Positions 11,241-22,900 of a DNA stretch of 64,000 nt are shown piece after piece; position 1 is the first letter of the stretch; each line of letters starts with the position of its first letter. Position numbers and translations under genes: made by a program. The stretch lies in the NCBI GenBank assembly GCA_948567375.1, contig OX419759.1, positions 5,362,744 to 5,426,743 of the forward strand, written 5' to 3'. Under the pieces are notes generated by a model. That model was not told the DNA's origin. It saw only the letters and a program-made list of their open reading frames with translations, and did not search any database. The DNA is from Lunularia cruciata. Its lineage: Eukaryota; Streptophyta; Marchantiopsida; Lunulariales; Lunulariaceae.

Positions 11241-12160
11241 GGGAAGGGGAGCAAGAATCTAGAACAAGCGGATCTTGGCCAAAATTGAGAAAGAAGGGAG
11301 AAAATCCGGTGCTTGCCTGTTTGGAATTGTTGTAGGCAAATTCTGGAGCTGCAAGACATTCATCTCAATTGGTATGGTGGACATTGACAAAGGCCCGTAA
11401 CATATCCTCCAATGTACGATCTGTGCGTTCAGTTTGCCCATCAGTTTGAGGATAATAGGCCGTGGACAAAGCAAGCTTGGTGCCGAGTATCTAGAAGAGT
11501 GCTTGCCAAAACTTCCCGGTAAATCGAGGATCACGGTCGGAGATGAGTACACATGGCATTTGATGATGCTTGAAGACATTGTCGAAGTAGATTTGCACTA
11601 AGGTTGGAGCATCCATGGTATCACAGGTTGGTGCAAGGTGAATTTGCTTACTAAGCTTATCCATAAACACCAAGATTACGGTGTGTCCTTGTTTTGTCTT
11701 TGGCAAGGATGTGATGAGATCCAAGCTCACATGCTCCCAGCAAGCGGATGGAATGGCAAGTAGTTGAAGGAGTCCACTCGGCTTTTGGTTGCTGACCTTG
11801 TTACATTGGCAACTCTTCCATGATCGAACAAAGTCTTGAACATCTTGTGTCATGTTGGGCCACCATCATTTTAAGGTCTTGTCCACTCCCATGTGACCAG
11901 CTATTGGTAAATCATGGGCTTCTTGAAGACGTACAAGTCGAAGATCACCTTTGGATGGAACATAGATATAGTCTGCATGGAATAAAAGGCTTTTCTTGAA
12001 GGAGAAGGTCTTGTACTCCTTGTTGTATGCTGTGAGATGACCGTGTACCATTTGGAAGAAGGGATCTTGTTGTAGAGCTGATTGAAACTCATTATGGATC
12101 TTAGGGTCAATGGACACCGTTGTAATTGCCGCCTTGATGAGAGGAAGAGCCTTCAAATAA
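11241..12160 (-). pseudogene. Element B integrase
   Basis: The minus strand shows the zinc region (GHMGVDKTLK, SWKSCQCNK) and a catalytic core with HVSLDLITSLP, LISDRDPRFTG and [14 protein letters not shown], so all three catalytic acidic residues remain. Frame is lost at a few stops (for example TAA/TAG near 11860 and 11492). Confidence 0.85.
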
Positions 12161-14043
12161 GATCGTCATGATAGAGCATCAGGGATGACATGGAACCGGA
12201 ACCGACCTTGTTTGTACTCAAGTTTGATGTCAAACAATAAGAGTTGCTCTTCACATCAATGATGCCAACTCTTCATGTGCTCCAAGTGTAAGGTCTGCAA
12301 CAATGGCTTGTGATCAATTCACAGGATCACTTGTTTCCCCAAGAGATAATACCTCCATACCTTGGTGGCATATACCATTGCAAGTTGTTCATGATCTCAA
12401 GCAGAGTAATTTCTTTCAACTATATTTAGTTGGTGAGACACAAAGGCAATAGGATGTAGTCCATCTGGAAATTCTTGTTGCAACGTAGCTCCAATTGCAA
12501 AGTTAGAAGCATCAAAATCAACCACACAAGGTAGTTGAGGATCATATGGTTGAAGAATGGGTCTTGAAGACACCATATGCTTTAACTTCTGAAATGCTTC
12601 TTCATGCTTGGTGGTCCACTAGAAGCTTGAGTTCTTTCCCAAGAGGTCAGTCAATGGTGCAACCACGTGAGCATAATAATGGATGCACCCTCGGTAAAAA
12701 CTGGCCAATCCATTGAATGCTTGTACCTTTGTAGCATCCTTTGGGGTAGGCCAATCAATATTGGCCTTGATCTTCTCTTCTTCCATCTTGATCCCCTCTG
12801 CTGAGATCTTATGACCCAAGAAGGTAACCTCCTTTTGCCAAAAAGCACACTTTGACTTCTTGCAATAAAATTTCCATTGTTGTAGCCATCTTAGGACTTC
12901 TCGCACACGATTCACATGTTCTACCTCTGTCCTACTATAGATTCAGATATCATCTAAGAACACCACCATGGACTGATCCAATAGTCCATCCAACATCCAA
13001 TGCATCTGATCCATGAAGACTACTAGAGCATTAGTGAGTCCAAAAGTTAGAACTCTCTACTCAAAATGTCCATACCTTGTGCGAAAGGTAGTCTTTTGCA
13101 CGTCTTCTCCTTCAATAGGAATTTGCCAATAGCCGCTATGAAGATCCAGCTTGGAAAAGTAGCGTGCTCCACTTAGTTGATCAAGCTGGTTATCTATCCA
13201 AGGCAAGGGATATGCATTCTTCACAGTTTGCTTATTGAGGTCACGGTAATCAATACAGAAACAAAGTCCTCCATCCTTCTTTGGAACAAATAGTACCGGT
13301 GGTCCCCAAGGAGAGGTACTTTGTTATATGAAATCCTTCTTCAACAACTCTGTAAGTGTTGCTTGCAACTCCTCCAACCCCTTTGGTGAGAGCCGATAGA
13401 TTGGTCTACTCATTGGAGTACTTCCTGGCAATAACTCAATCTTGAAGGGCATACCTTGATCGGAGGGTAATCCCTTTGGCAAATCATCCGGAAACACATC
13501 TGCAAACTCCAAAACTATCTGATCAACCATTGCTTGATGAGGCTCTTGGTACTCCTCAGATTGTTCTTGTGCAATCAGCTTGATCCACACCGCAAATACA
13601 GACTTATCTTCCTCCAAAGCTTGCTCTATGGTTACCTTCTTGGCCAACTTCCCATCTTGGGACTCATTTCCCTTCCAGATTTGCTCTATGGATACTTTCT
13701 CAAGAAACTTCCCATCTTGGGATTGACTATTCTTAGGTGTCTTACTCAGGGGTACTTCACAACCTAATTGGAAATTTTTACCTTGGTGTTGTACTTGAAT
13801 TTGTCGTCGGGTCCAATCAAATTGAACCTTATGACGTTCAAGCCAAGGTAGACCCAAAATGATATCATAGTGTAGAGGTGTCACAACAAACCTCATACAC
13901 TCCAAATACTCCTTCCCAATCTTGAAGGTAACAGGATGTGAGGTGCGGAATACAGAACATTTTCTACCATCCGCCATCATCAAACTACTTCCAAACACTG
14001 GCTTGATAAGAATACCCAATTCCTTTGCTACTTGCATAGACAT
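12161..14043 (-). pseudogene. Element B protease end - reverse transcriptase - RNase H
   Basis: The stretch 14043-13324 is open for 239 codons. It covers the protease C-terminal half (DIILGLPWLERH), a linker with repeated QDGKLAKKVTIEQ-like units, and the start of reverse transcriptase ([14 protein letters not shown]). The rest continues with VVFLDDI then a stop at the catalytic loop (about 12945), thumb, and RNase H (VDFDASNFAIGATL). Confidence 0.85.
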
Positions 14044-15110
14044 GCAATTCTCTGAACTTCAAGAATAAACCAAAATCCTACAACCCCAATTAGATATCGT
14101 ACATTACAAGTGAAGCAAACTTGCATAGGTCAAGCTTTCAATCCCATTGGAACTAATCAAGCTCTTAGTAGGCGGCTTGAAATCTCCCCCTGGGATTCTT
14201 TGTTTCCATGATCATTCTGTTCCACAAACTCCATCTTGGCAACTTGTCGAGGTTGCTCATTCCTAAGTGGACATTCAGCAATATGATGTCTAACTTGGCG
14301 ACAATAAAAGCAACCTCTATTTTGTTGTAATTTTTCTCTATCTGTTGTACCAAGTGGTCTTTGTTAGATAGCATCAATCTCCATTGGTACCGGTTCTTCC
14401 ACTCTTGCGTAGTGTATTGGTAGGCTTTGTGGAGGTTGAGGTCAAGACCAAGTTGTCGCAACCAAGGAATCAAAATGCTTAGCCAATCGCATGGCTTCTT
14501 CTACATTTTGTGGCACCCGCATGGTCACCTCCAATTTGGTTCGTGACTTCAATCCTTGCACAAATCAATCCAGAACTTCACCTCCTTGGATATCTTGAAT
14601 TTGCATGATGATGTTTTGAAATTGTGTGATGTAGCTTCTCACTAAGTCAATCTGCCTCAACTCTACCAATTTATCTTGGGCGGCTTGGGTGGCATTTATA
14701 GTTTGAAATCGACCAAGTATTGCATCATTGAATTCTGTCCATGTCAAAATTGGTGTAACAATTTGTCGTTCAGCTCTTGCTACTCGGAATTGCCACCAAA
14801 GTTTTGCCACGCCATCTAATTGGCTAGAAGCCAAGAGAATTTATTTCTGTTTGTCTTGAAGATTGGTGGCTTCAAAGTAACATTCACAGTCAAACACAAA
14901 ATTCTCCACTGTGCCTGGAAGATTCTTGCCTTCAAACACCTTGGGCTTTGGAGATTGAATGTGATCTTCTCCATCTCGAACTGGCACTCTGTCTATCTAT
15001 TCTCGTCGTTGCTGGTCTTGTTCATCCAACAATCAAGTAAGATGCTCAATTTGTTGTTGCATTGCAAGGATAACATCTGGTATTGCCGCCGTTGCTACTA
15101 CTCTATTCCA
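14044..15110 (-). pseudogene. Element B gag
   Basis: The minus strand gives the same gag as A: MQQQIEHLT near 15060, capsid with KLWWQFRVARAERQ, and an intact zinc knuckle CFYCRQVRHHIAEC (C-x2-C-x4-H-x4-C) near 14300. A few stops remain. Confidence 0.82.
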
Positions 15111-15345
15111 CTACCCTCAATTTATCTAGTTGATTAACACATAGATACAACACATCCATCGTTCTCCATAAGTTACAGTTGGAAGTATCAAGGATTCCTC
15201 TGACACGATGATCATATGTAGAAAATCTTGCCCAAATTGCAAGGTGATGAATTGTGTAAAATGATGCTTTGGTAATATCTGGACATGAAAGTCCCAATGG
15301 TTTGGTGGAAGTGGATTTGGTGGTCTATAAATTCCATCCATCCCA

Positions 15346-15363
15346 TTCCTACTCTGATACCAA
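15346..15363 (-). other. Primer binding site of B (tRNA-iMet type)
   Basis: CCTACTCTGATACCAA on +, the reverse complement of the TTGGTATCAGAG site, directly beside the 5' LTR. Confidence 0.75.
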
Positions 15364-15785
15364 TATAAAAGGCCAAAACCGAGGAGAGAAATAAGAGAAT
15401 GGAAACTCACATTGGGACACTTGAATGAGGGAAAACTCCGAATGTTTAGCATGAGCTTTGGCTTTGGTATTTATAGGTAGCATACAAGACCCTTGAAGCT
15501 TCTCAAGAAGCTTCCTTGAGCTGCTTTCTTGGAGTGAAAGCCAAGTTAACCAGGAAACTTCTCAAGAAGCTTCCTTCTAGAAACCGCCTACTTGGCGTGC
15601 AAGCTAAGCTAGTTAGAAGCTTCTAGAAGCTTCCTTCTAGAAGCTACCTGCTTAGGGTGCAAGTTAACTAGTTGGGAAGCTTCCCAAGAAGCTTCTTAGA
15701 TGCTTCTAGAATATTCTAGGCTATTTGTCTTATTCTCTACTTTGTAAGCCCGGCCAACTTTGTCTCTAAATTCCATATTATTATA
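15364..15785 (-). repeat. Element B 5' LTR
   Basis: Reverse complement of LTR A. Perfect heat-shock arrays at 15616-15633 (GAAgcTTCtaGAAgcTTC) with a further TTCtaGAA at 15635-15642, and TTCtaGAAtaTTC at 15704-15716. Confidence 0.9.
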
Positions 15786-16383
15786 GTGCAAAAAATCTCA
15801 GACCTTCCATTCCCTTCAAGCTTGACAAAGTTATGCCAATTCTTGGGATGGTTGGATAACATAAGAGGTTCATCTTCTCATTTTATTAACAAGGCTTATG
15901 CATTGACCATCTACATAAAGAAGGGTGTAGATTACATGGTGATTTTGGAGGACAAGGAGGCTCTCAAAGCTTTTGAGGAGCTCAAGCAATCCCTTGTTGT
16001 AGCTCCAATTCTTGCTAAACTTGATTGGAGTAAGCCTTTCATCCTCTACATGGATGCTTCTAATGTAGCTATAAGATGCACTCTTAGTCAATTAAACCAA
16101 GATAGTCATGATCATCCAGTAGCTTATGCTAGTAGGAAAATGGTTTCAATAGAAAAGGACTACTCTATCAAAAAGAGAGAAGGTGGCAGTGATCTTTGGT
16201 CTCAAGAAGTTGAGACACAACTTGATTGGAGTGAAAGCCACCATTGTCACGGATCACAAGGCTTTGAAGTACATCTTCAACAAGCCTAATGTTGAAGGGA
16301 GACTAGCAAGGTGGATGATACTCTTGTCTGAGTATGACTACACCATTGAGGAAAGGCCATGAAAGAAACATGCAAATGTTGAT
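15786..16383 (+). pseudogene. Element C RNase H
   Basis: Continues the reverse transcriptase frame cut at 10267: QKISDLPFPSSLTKLCQFLG (thumb/connection), then the RNase H catalytic start FILYMDASNVAIRCTLSQ near 16040 and AYASRKMVSIEKDYS. A frameshift near 16190 precedes VTDHKALKYIF and later VDLLSRA. Confidence 0.85.
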
Positions 16384-17410
16384 TTGTTATCTAGAGCCTA
16401 TGATCATGATGGAGATAAGCCAGTGGATGATTCCATCCCAGATGAGGAGCTCATGACAATCTCAGTCACTCAAGAGGTTCCAATGGAGTACAAGGAGATT
16501 GTGGATTTTTTGACAAGAGGTAACTATCTAGAAAGGATACATGCTAGGGAGAGGAAGGCCCTTGTAGCAAGATCTAGACCTTACACAATGGTTGAGTATA
16601 TTTTTTTCACCAAGGAGCAGATGGTCTACTTCAAAGAGCAATGGGTAAGAAGAGTCTCTCCTACTTATAAAGGAGTTTCATGAAGGTTTAGTGTGTGGAG
16701 AACACTTTGCAAGAAAGGTGATTGCTTTCAAGATTCTAGATGCAAGTTACCATTGGGGAGGGATTTTCAAGGATTGTATTGATTATTGCAAAACTTGTCA
16801 TGTTTGTTAAGCTTTTGCTAAAAAGTCTACATCCACTCCACCACTTAGATCAATTCCATTGCTAGGACTTTTTGAGAAGTCAAGAATTGATTTTGTAGGT
16901 CCTCTCAATAGAAATCCAAGGAATAGTTGGTATATTGTGATAGTTACTGATTATCTTACCAAGTGGGTTGAGGCTAGACCATTGAGGGACAAGAATAAAG
17001 ATGAGGTTGGTAGATTTCTTTATGAACACATTATCACTAGGTTTAGATGCCCTTTGGAGTTGGTTTTTGATAGAGGAGGAGAGGTTACATGAAGCATTAC
17101 TACAACCATGCTACGGCATTTCTCTATTACACATAGAGTAACTACATCCTATAAGCCAAATTCCAATGGCTTGGCAAAGAGAACCAATCAGACCTTGTGC
17201 ATGATATTGGCCAAATATGCAGAAATGGAGGGGGCTAAACATCATTGGGACAAGAGGATTCATGCATTTTTGTGGGAGTATAGGACAATCGTGAAGACTT
17301 CCACTGGGTATTCTCCATTTCAATTGGTATATAGTATTGAATCTACCTTACCAATTCACTTTGATCTTCTTATGTTCCAAAATATTCATAGGAGATTGAA
17401 GAAAGCATAA
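16384..17410 (+). pseudogene. Element C integrase
   Basis: The 16384-16683 stretch leads into the zinc region (CKTCHVC near 16790) and the core: RIDFVGPLNRNPRNS, LVFDRGGEVT, then SNGLAKRTNQTL, where the catalytic glutamate is lysine. Stops at 17090 and frameshifts break the frame. Confidence 0.87.
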
Positions 17411-17800
17411 GGAGGTGATGTAGAGAAGTCAAGGAAGGAACAACTCATGGAGTTGAAAGAGGCAAGAGCAGTTGCTATGGTTTGAGTGGAGCAAGCCCAA
17501 AGGAAACAAAAGGAGAGCTATGACAAGAGGCAAGGCAAGAAGAAGGTGAAGCCTTTCAAAGAAGGTGATTGGGTAATATTGTTTGATTTTATTTGATTTA
17601 AGAGAGTGCAAAAGAAGTTTTTGCCGAAGTACTTTGGACCTTTCATAGTGGAGAAGGTGTGGGAAAATTCCACCTATGATCTCAAGGAGTTGGGAGGAAG
17701 ACGCTTTGATAGGATTTACCATGATAAGTTGAAGATGTATCATAGAAGGTAGAGAGACCTTCACTTTGAGGACAAAGTGAAAACTTAATCCGGGGGTAAA
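17411..17800 (+). other. Element C pol tail and polypurine tract
   Basis: A lysine-rich integrase tail (QRKQKESYDKRQGKKKVK near 17500) and GPFIVEKVWENSTYDLKEL near 17640 mark the end of pol. A purine-rich CCGGGGGTAAA immediately precedes the 3' LTR as polypurine tract. Confidence 0.65.
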
Positions 17801-18448
17801 TGTAACACCCATTTGTGCATGTGTGTGATATTGTGATATTTAGCTTGGTATTACAAGTACTTGAGAGATATTATTTATATAGAGATAAAGGATGGTTCTA
17901 CATTAGTCATGATTAACTTGAGTTAGTCATAGCTAAGATAAAGGGCACCTTACTCTAGAGGAAGTGGAAAAGATGAGCACCACTAGTTTGGATCCTAGTA
18001 TGTTAACTTGGTATTATTCCTAGGTGTTTGGTTTTGAGGAAAGAGTTGAGAACTCTTGGGCCTGCAAGCCTTTATTTTTGGATTCTTCTATAGTCCAAGG
18101 ATAGCCCATGTAAAGGAATCCTTGACTAAGTGGTTGGGTCAAGATAAGATCACATGCTAGTGGAATATGCCCATGTGAATGGATATTCTCTTCTACTTTT
18201 TGACTTTACTTGACTTTTAGCCTTATAACTTGAGTTCCTATGGTTATTAGTAACTTTGTTACTCATCATCCTTTCATTTGAAACTATCTCTCTTTCTCAG
18301 TGAGTTCTCTAGTGAAAAATGTTTTGAGTCTTGGAGTGTTAACCTTGGAGGAGTATGATGGAGTTGAGGTTCCTTGCCTTCTTAGTCCATGATGCGTTAC
18401 CATAATAGCCATCAGAGGTTCATCTTGAGTGAGAGACAGGCCGGCTCA
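17801..18448 (+). repeat. Element C 3' LTR
   Basis: Matches the split 5' LTR and the lone LTR at 41235-41922. It lacks about 50 bp around 18260, including the TATA box kept by the other two. Confidence 0.88.
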
Positions 18449-19690
18449 CAATACTCAAAGGAACTTGCTTTCTAGATGGAATAGAGAGGCAACCAAGAGT
18501 GGAGTAAGAATCACCTATAGGGACCATCAAAGTAAAATCATTTGTTCAAGTATCTTAAGCAACCATGCTTCAGGTCATCGAGGTGGCAAGTACCATTGCC
18601 ACTTTCTAAATAGTGTTGCATCTCAAAGAAGGCTAAGGGGAGAGTGTAGAAAATTTGATTATGAGGAGGAAGATTGACCCACAATGGGTAAATGGGTAAA
18701 ACAAGGGGAGAGAATCATGTAATAGAGACATACAAAATATCCAAGGAAAAACAATGTGCTAAAATTTTCAATCTATTTTGTCAACATTTCTAGCAATATG
18801 TTGCAAAAATCATCTAAATATGTGAAAAATTGCAAAATGAACTCAAGAAAATAAAATTTCATCACAAAATTACTTTCTTCAAACTCAACTTTCAATTTCT
18901 GCCAAAGATTGATCTGAAAAGATTTTGATAACATGTAAGAACAAGTAGATGGCATACAGAAAGCTAAAATCAGGATATTCATGACCTCTACGTTCCGTGT
19001 TGCCATGCAGAAACAATTAGATGCAAGAAACTGCAGACAAGACAAAGAGATGACACCTTTTTGAGGCAACTTTTCACTGTTCAAGCAAGTGATCACCTCA
19101 AATCGTGAGAAAAAGGTCCGGCTCAAACAAGTCCTAGTAGTTTTTTGACATTTTTATGGTGGGTGGAGACGAAAGTCCAAAAAATGAATAAGTAATCATG
19201 AAATAGGTATAACAAGAAACAATGGCATTTATCCTCATTCATTTTCAGATATATGTTGTACATTCTTGTAATGTGAGCAAATCGCACTAATGCGTAATTG
19301 CTAGTTGGAATACTAAATTACCTCCAAGAAGTAATTTTTTAATTGAAGGACTTCAAAAGTGCGTTCCATATCCTTTTGGGTATTTAATTTGAGGTTTTCT
19401 GGCGACAGTAAATTTTATGATAATGAAATCAGAAGTAGAAGATTTCCTCTAGGAGAATCACATTAACCGCTTGACTGAAAAGTTTCCTGGACATAGCTTG
19501 CGGTGTGGTCCCCATGGGGGCTGGCAACATCAGGGGACAGTCCTAAGTCATTGCCAAGTAGACCTGGTCAGTGATTGTCCCAAATGCACGGGTTCCGGAA
19601 CTAACCCATGCAAAAATGTTAACCAAAACCATTATGGTCATTTCTAGAATATTACATAAATAAATTACATGTTTATCACAACTCATTCAC
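18449..19690 (+). repeat. Block R copy 1, middle part
   Basis: Matches about 59491-60640. Copy 1 has about 155 bp (roughly 19455-19610) absent from copy 2, a GC-richer stretch with GGTGTGGTCCCCATGGGGG. No coding region recognised. Confidence 0.65.
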
Positions 19691-19899
19691 TCCACCTTAT
19701 GGTCAGAGTATTACGAAATGAGAAATGAGAGCGGAGATACCAAAGTTGACCAAAGAATGGTCCGTAAGACACAAGTCTTATTGCTATATATGTAGGAAGA
19801 GAAAGATATACAAGTATGATAAGTCTCCCTTCACTATAGATTTGAAGTGATGACTAATGCATAAACTGTCTCTCAAACACGAGCCGCTAAGAGTATTAG

Positions 19900-20660
19900 A
19901 TTGTGATACTCTACCTACAATATCTTTCAAGCTACCATCAATATCTTTACGACTAGATGAGATATGAAATATTCAAATTTATCTCTAAGAAATGCTTTGG
20001 TGAAAATATCACCCACTTGCTGATATGTGGGAATATACTGCAGATCTATTTCTCCCGCCATTAATTCTTTCTAATAAAATGATAATGAACCTTGATATGT
20101 TTTTGGCGTGGTATGAACTATTGGATTGCTAGCGAGTTTAATGCTGCTGATGTTAAAATTACATTATAATGAAATGTATATCTAATGTCCCGTAAAAAAT
20201 GTGAAGCCACATTGATTCACATGTAGCATTAATGACACCCCTATATTCTGCTCTCTTGATAATAAAGCAACAATAGGTTGCTTCTTTGATGACCAACTAA
20301 TTGCATAAATTTTAAGGTTAGAAAGATTAATTGATGTTGATCTTCAACCTTGAGCACTTCCTGCCCAGTCTGCAGCAATGAAACCTAGTAAAATGGGTAA
20401 CCCACTGGACTTAATAGTGAAGATCAAATTGGATGGTAAACTTCACATAAGGTAAAATCCTTTTGGCTATGTCAAGATGAGACTACCTTGGTGATCGTAT
20501 AAATTGACTCACTAATCCAACAACCTAGCTTAGATCTGGTTAGTAAGAGTCAAATAAATCAGATTTCCAACAATCTCTCTGGACATATTTGGATCAGCAA
20601 ACACCTCAAAATCTTTGGCATTTAACTTCACAGAAGTGGAGACAGGAGTAGAAACAGGCT
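19900..20660 (-). pseudogene. F1 RNase H remnant
   Basis: The minus strand ends with a degenerate IFSPKHFLEINLNIS-type C-terminus (the usual ADIFTKA block) near 19985, preceded by the KHIKVHYHF-like motif near 20090, typical of the copia RNase H end. Confidence 0.6.
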
Positions 20661-21440
20661 TACAAGCTATCATACCAAACTTCTCCAACATGTTGAGAGA
20701 ATATTGATGTTGTAGTAACCAAAGCTCATTGCCATCTTGAATAAACTAAATACCCAAGAAGGATTTGAGTTCTCCTAAGTCCTTCATGTAGACATGACCT
20801 TTCAACTGATCTTGTACTTGCAGAATGGGATCTTGACAATTGCAAGTAATGATCAGGTCATCAACATAGATGAGAAATAAAACCATATTTTAAACCAACT
20901 TGTTGTCTGTATATCAAAGAATCTAAACTGCACACTTGATATCCAATGGATGAAAGATAGGAACTTATCTTTGCATTCCAAGCTTGTGGAGCTTGCTTAA
21001 GTCTATAAAGAGACCTTTTCAATAAAAATTTTTTTTTGGATATATTTGATCTTCATATCCAAGTGGTTAGAGCATGGAGACCTTCTTCTCCAAACGTTCA
21101 TTAAGGAAATTGTTATTAAAGTCCATGTGATAGAGCTTCCACTTATTTAAAGTGCCAAAATGCAGAGAGTATGAATTGGTAGCATCTTGGCAACGTGGCT
21201 AATTGTCTCATCAAAATCAATTTCATATTGTTGTGACTAGCACTTTACTATGAGTCTTGTTTTGTACTTACTCATGGAACCAACAAAATTTCTCTTAATC
21301 TTAAAAATCCACATATAGTGAATTGCCTTCTTATTGAGATGTAAATCCATCAACTCTCATGTTTTTTGGTGATTTAGTGCTTCAACTAACTTCAACTTCA
21401 AGCTTCATGGCTTGAACCAATCTGCATGATGCATCAGTTC
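20660..21440 (-). pseudogene. F1 reverse transcriptase remnant
   Basis: On the minus strand the copia catalytic motif LIYVDDLIITCN lies near 20860, followed by MKDLGELKSFLGI and a TAG replacing the next glutamate, then SLNMLEKFGM. The YVDD aspartates are intact. Confidence 0.78.
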
Positions 21441-22900
21441 CTCATCATTTGGTTTTTGGTCTTGTATAGCCTTTACAATAAAAACAGTTCAACTTGAAAA
21501 TTTCTAATTGGTATTTGACCCTTGAAATTTTTCCTTCTCTATTCAAGTTGAGAAACACAACTTGTAGAGTCATCTAAATTAAGCAAAATTTCTGAATTAC
21601 ATTGTTGACTAACCATCTATTCTAACAAAGGATGAGAAATATTAGTGGATAAAGTAGGGAGTAAATGTCCAAATGTCTTGTGGGTTGAAGACTTGGAATA
21701 AAGGCTTCTGAATAGCCTTTCTTGACCAAGGGTTTATAAATGGATGAGAACTAGACTTCTCACTAGAAACACCAATGGCACTTGAAGTACTAGCCTATGG
21801 GACAGAAATATAACTTGGACCATTCAAAGGAGTAGAGGGTGTTGTAAGTGGTAAATAAAATGTGCAGCTTAAGGAGACTGATACCAAGATTTTAATTCCT
21901 CAAATAAAATATGTCTATTGATATAAAAGTATTAAAATCAGGATTATAACACCTATATCCTTTTGAATTAGAGACATATCCAAGAAAAAACACAATTTTA
22001 TGCTTTATGGTCTAATTTTTTCCTCCTCTCCTCAAAGAACATAACCAAAGCAAATACAACCAAAAACCTTCAGATTTGATAAATCATGTTTCTTATGTAT
22101 AAGAGCTTGGAAAAGTTTCATTTTATGCACAACTGCAGTAGGAAATTGGTTCATCAAGTAAGTAGCACGATTAAGTGTTTGTGCCTAGTGGCACTTGGGC
22201 ATTGCGTTTTCGTTTTTTTCATTGAGCATGGCTCTTGCAACCTTTGCAGTATGTTTCTTCTTCTGCTCAGCAACTCCATTTCTTTTAGGTGTATAACTAT
22301 AATCAACTTCACACTTGATACCTTGCTCACTTCAAAAATCATCAAAATTATTTGAGATGAACTCTCTCCCTCCATTTGAACATACAGAGGAAGTTATGAC
22401 AATATTACTTCTCCACAAGTAGCTTAAATATTTGGAAAACTGAAAGAAAATCTGATTATGCTTTCAAAAATTAGACCTACATATATTTTGAAATGTCCAA
22501 TAAATGAGACAAAATATTTAGAGCATGTTAGACTCTTTTATGAAGCAGTCCATTTGTCTATATGCATCAATTCTAACACCAGGTGGCCTTGTTCCATGAT
22601 GCTTAATAGGCTATCTAGCTTGCTTACTAGATAAACCTACATATATATTGAAATGTCTTCAATAAATGAGACCAAATATTTAGAGCATTTTAGACTCTTT
22701 TATGGAGCAGTCCATTCGTCTATGTGGATCAATTCTAACACTGGGGGCCTTATACTATGATGCTTAATAGGCTATCTAGCTTGCTTACCAGATTGACAGG
22801 CCTCACAAAGCCATGTAGGCAAAGGATGAGAAAATATTTGTAACCCAATAACCAGATCTGAGGTAAGTGGCATTTTTAATCTTTATAGGTTCATGTGACC
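21440..22900 (-). pseudogene. F1 integrase remnant
   Basis: The minus strand shows MWHTSVGHMNL near 22915 (GAG-pre-integrase), the zinc-type WLCEACQSGKQARQP near 22800, YTPKRNGVAEQK near 22290 (catalytic glutamate kept), and the post-core SIKLCFFLGYVSNSKGYRC near 21980. A 160-bp tandem duplication lies inside it. Confidence 0.78.
22476..22795. repeat. 160-bp tandem duplication in F1 integrase
   Basis: Unit 1 22476-22635 and unit 2 22636-22795, each starting CCTACATATAT and ending AGCTTGCTTAC. Both units are also present in F2 (63716-63960), one with an internal deletion. Confidence 0.8.

Larger units (their letters stand above)
10268..15785 (-). mobile_element. Ty3/gypsy chromovirus B, nested in C's pol
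   Basis: Same family as A, reverse orientation. Target duplication gtgcg (10263-10267) / gtgca (15786-15790). LTRs are 10268-10634 and 15364-15785. It splits the pol gene of C between reverse transcriptase and RNase H, which proves it is younger than C. Several domains are better kept than in A (zinc knuckle, integrase glutamate). Confidence 0.92.
793..18448 (+). mobile_element. Ty3/gypsy LTR retrotransposon C (outer element)
   Basis: LTRs of about 650-690 bp start TGTAACACCC and end GGCTCA (793-1375 plus 6967-7077; and 17801-18448). Internal order on + is gag, protease, reverse transcriptase, RNase H, integrase, the Ty3/gypsy order. Two foreign elements sit inside: A in the 5' LTR and B between the reverse transcriptase and RNase H parts of pol. 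No chromodomain is visible after the integrase. The protease motif (VDGGS) and general layout resemble the Tat/Athila side of plant gypsy elements, which is an inference. All reading frames are broken. A target-site duplication could not be defined convincingly (tgtaa on the left, caata on the right). Confidence 0.85.

Noticed and set aside
17429-17812. 127-codon minus-strand frame
   Set aside because: Antisense of the element C integrase tail and polypurine tract; no protein-like motifs.
18773-19126. 117-codon minus-strand frame in block R
   Set aside because: Only partly open in copy 2 (60021-60221) and no recognisable domain; likely chance.
22476-22795. Possible CRISPR or satellite array
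   Set aside because: Only two units of 160 bp inside an integrase relic; no short regularly spaced repeats anywhere in the window.
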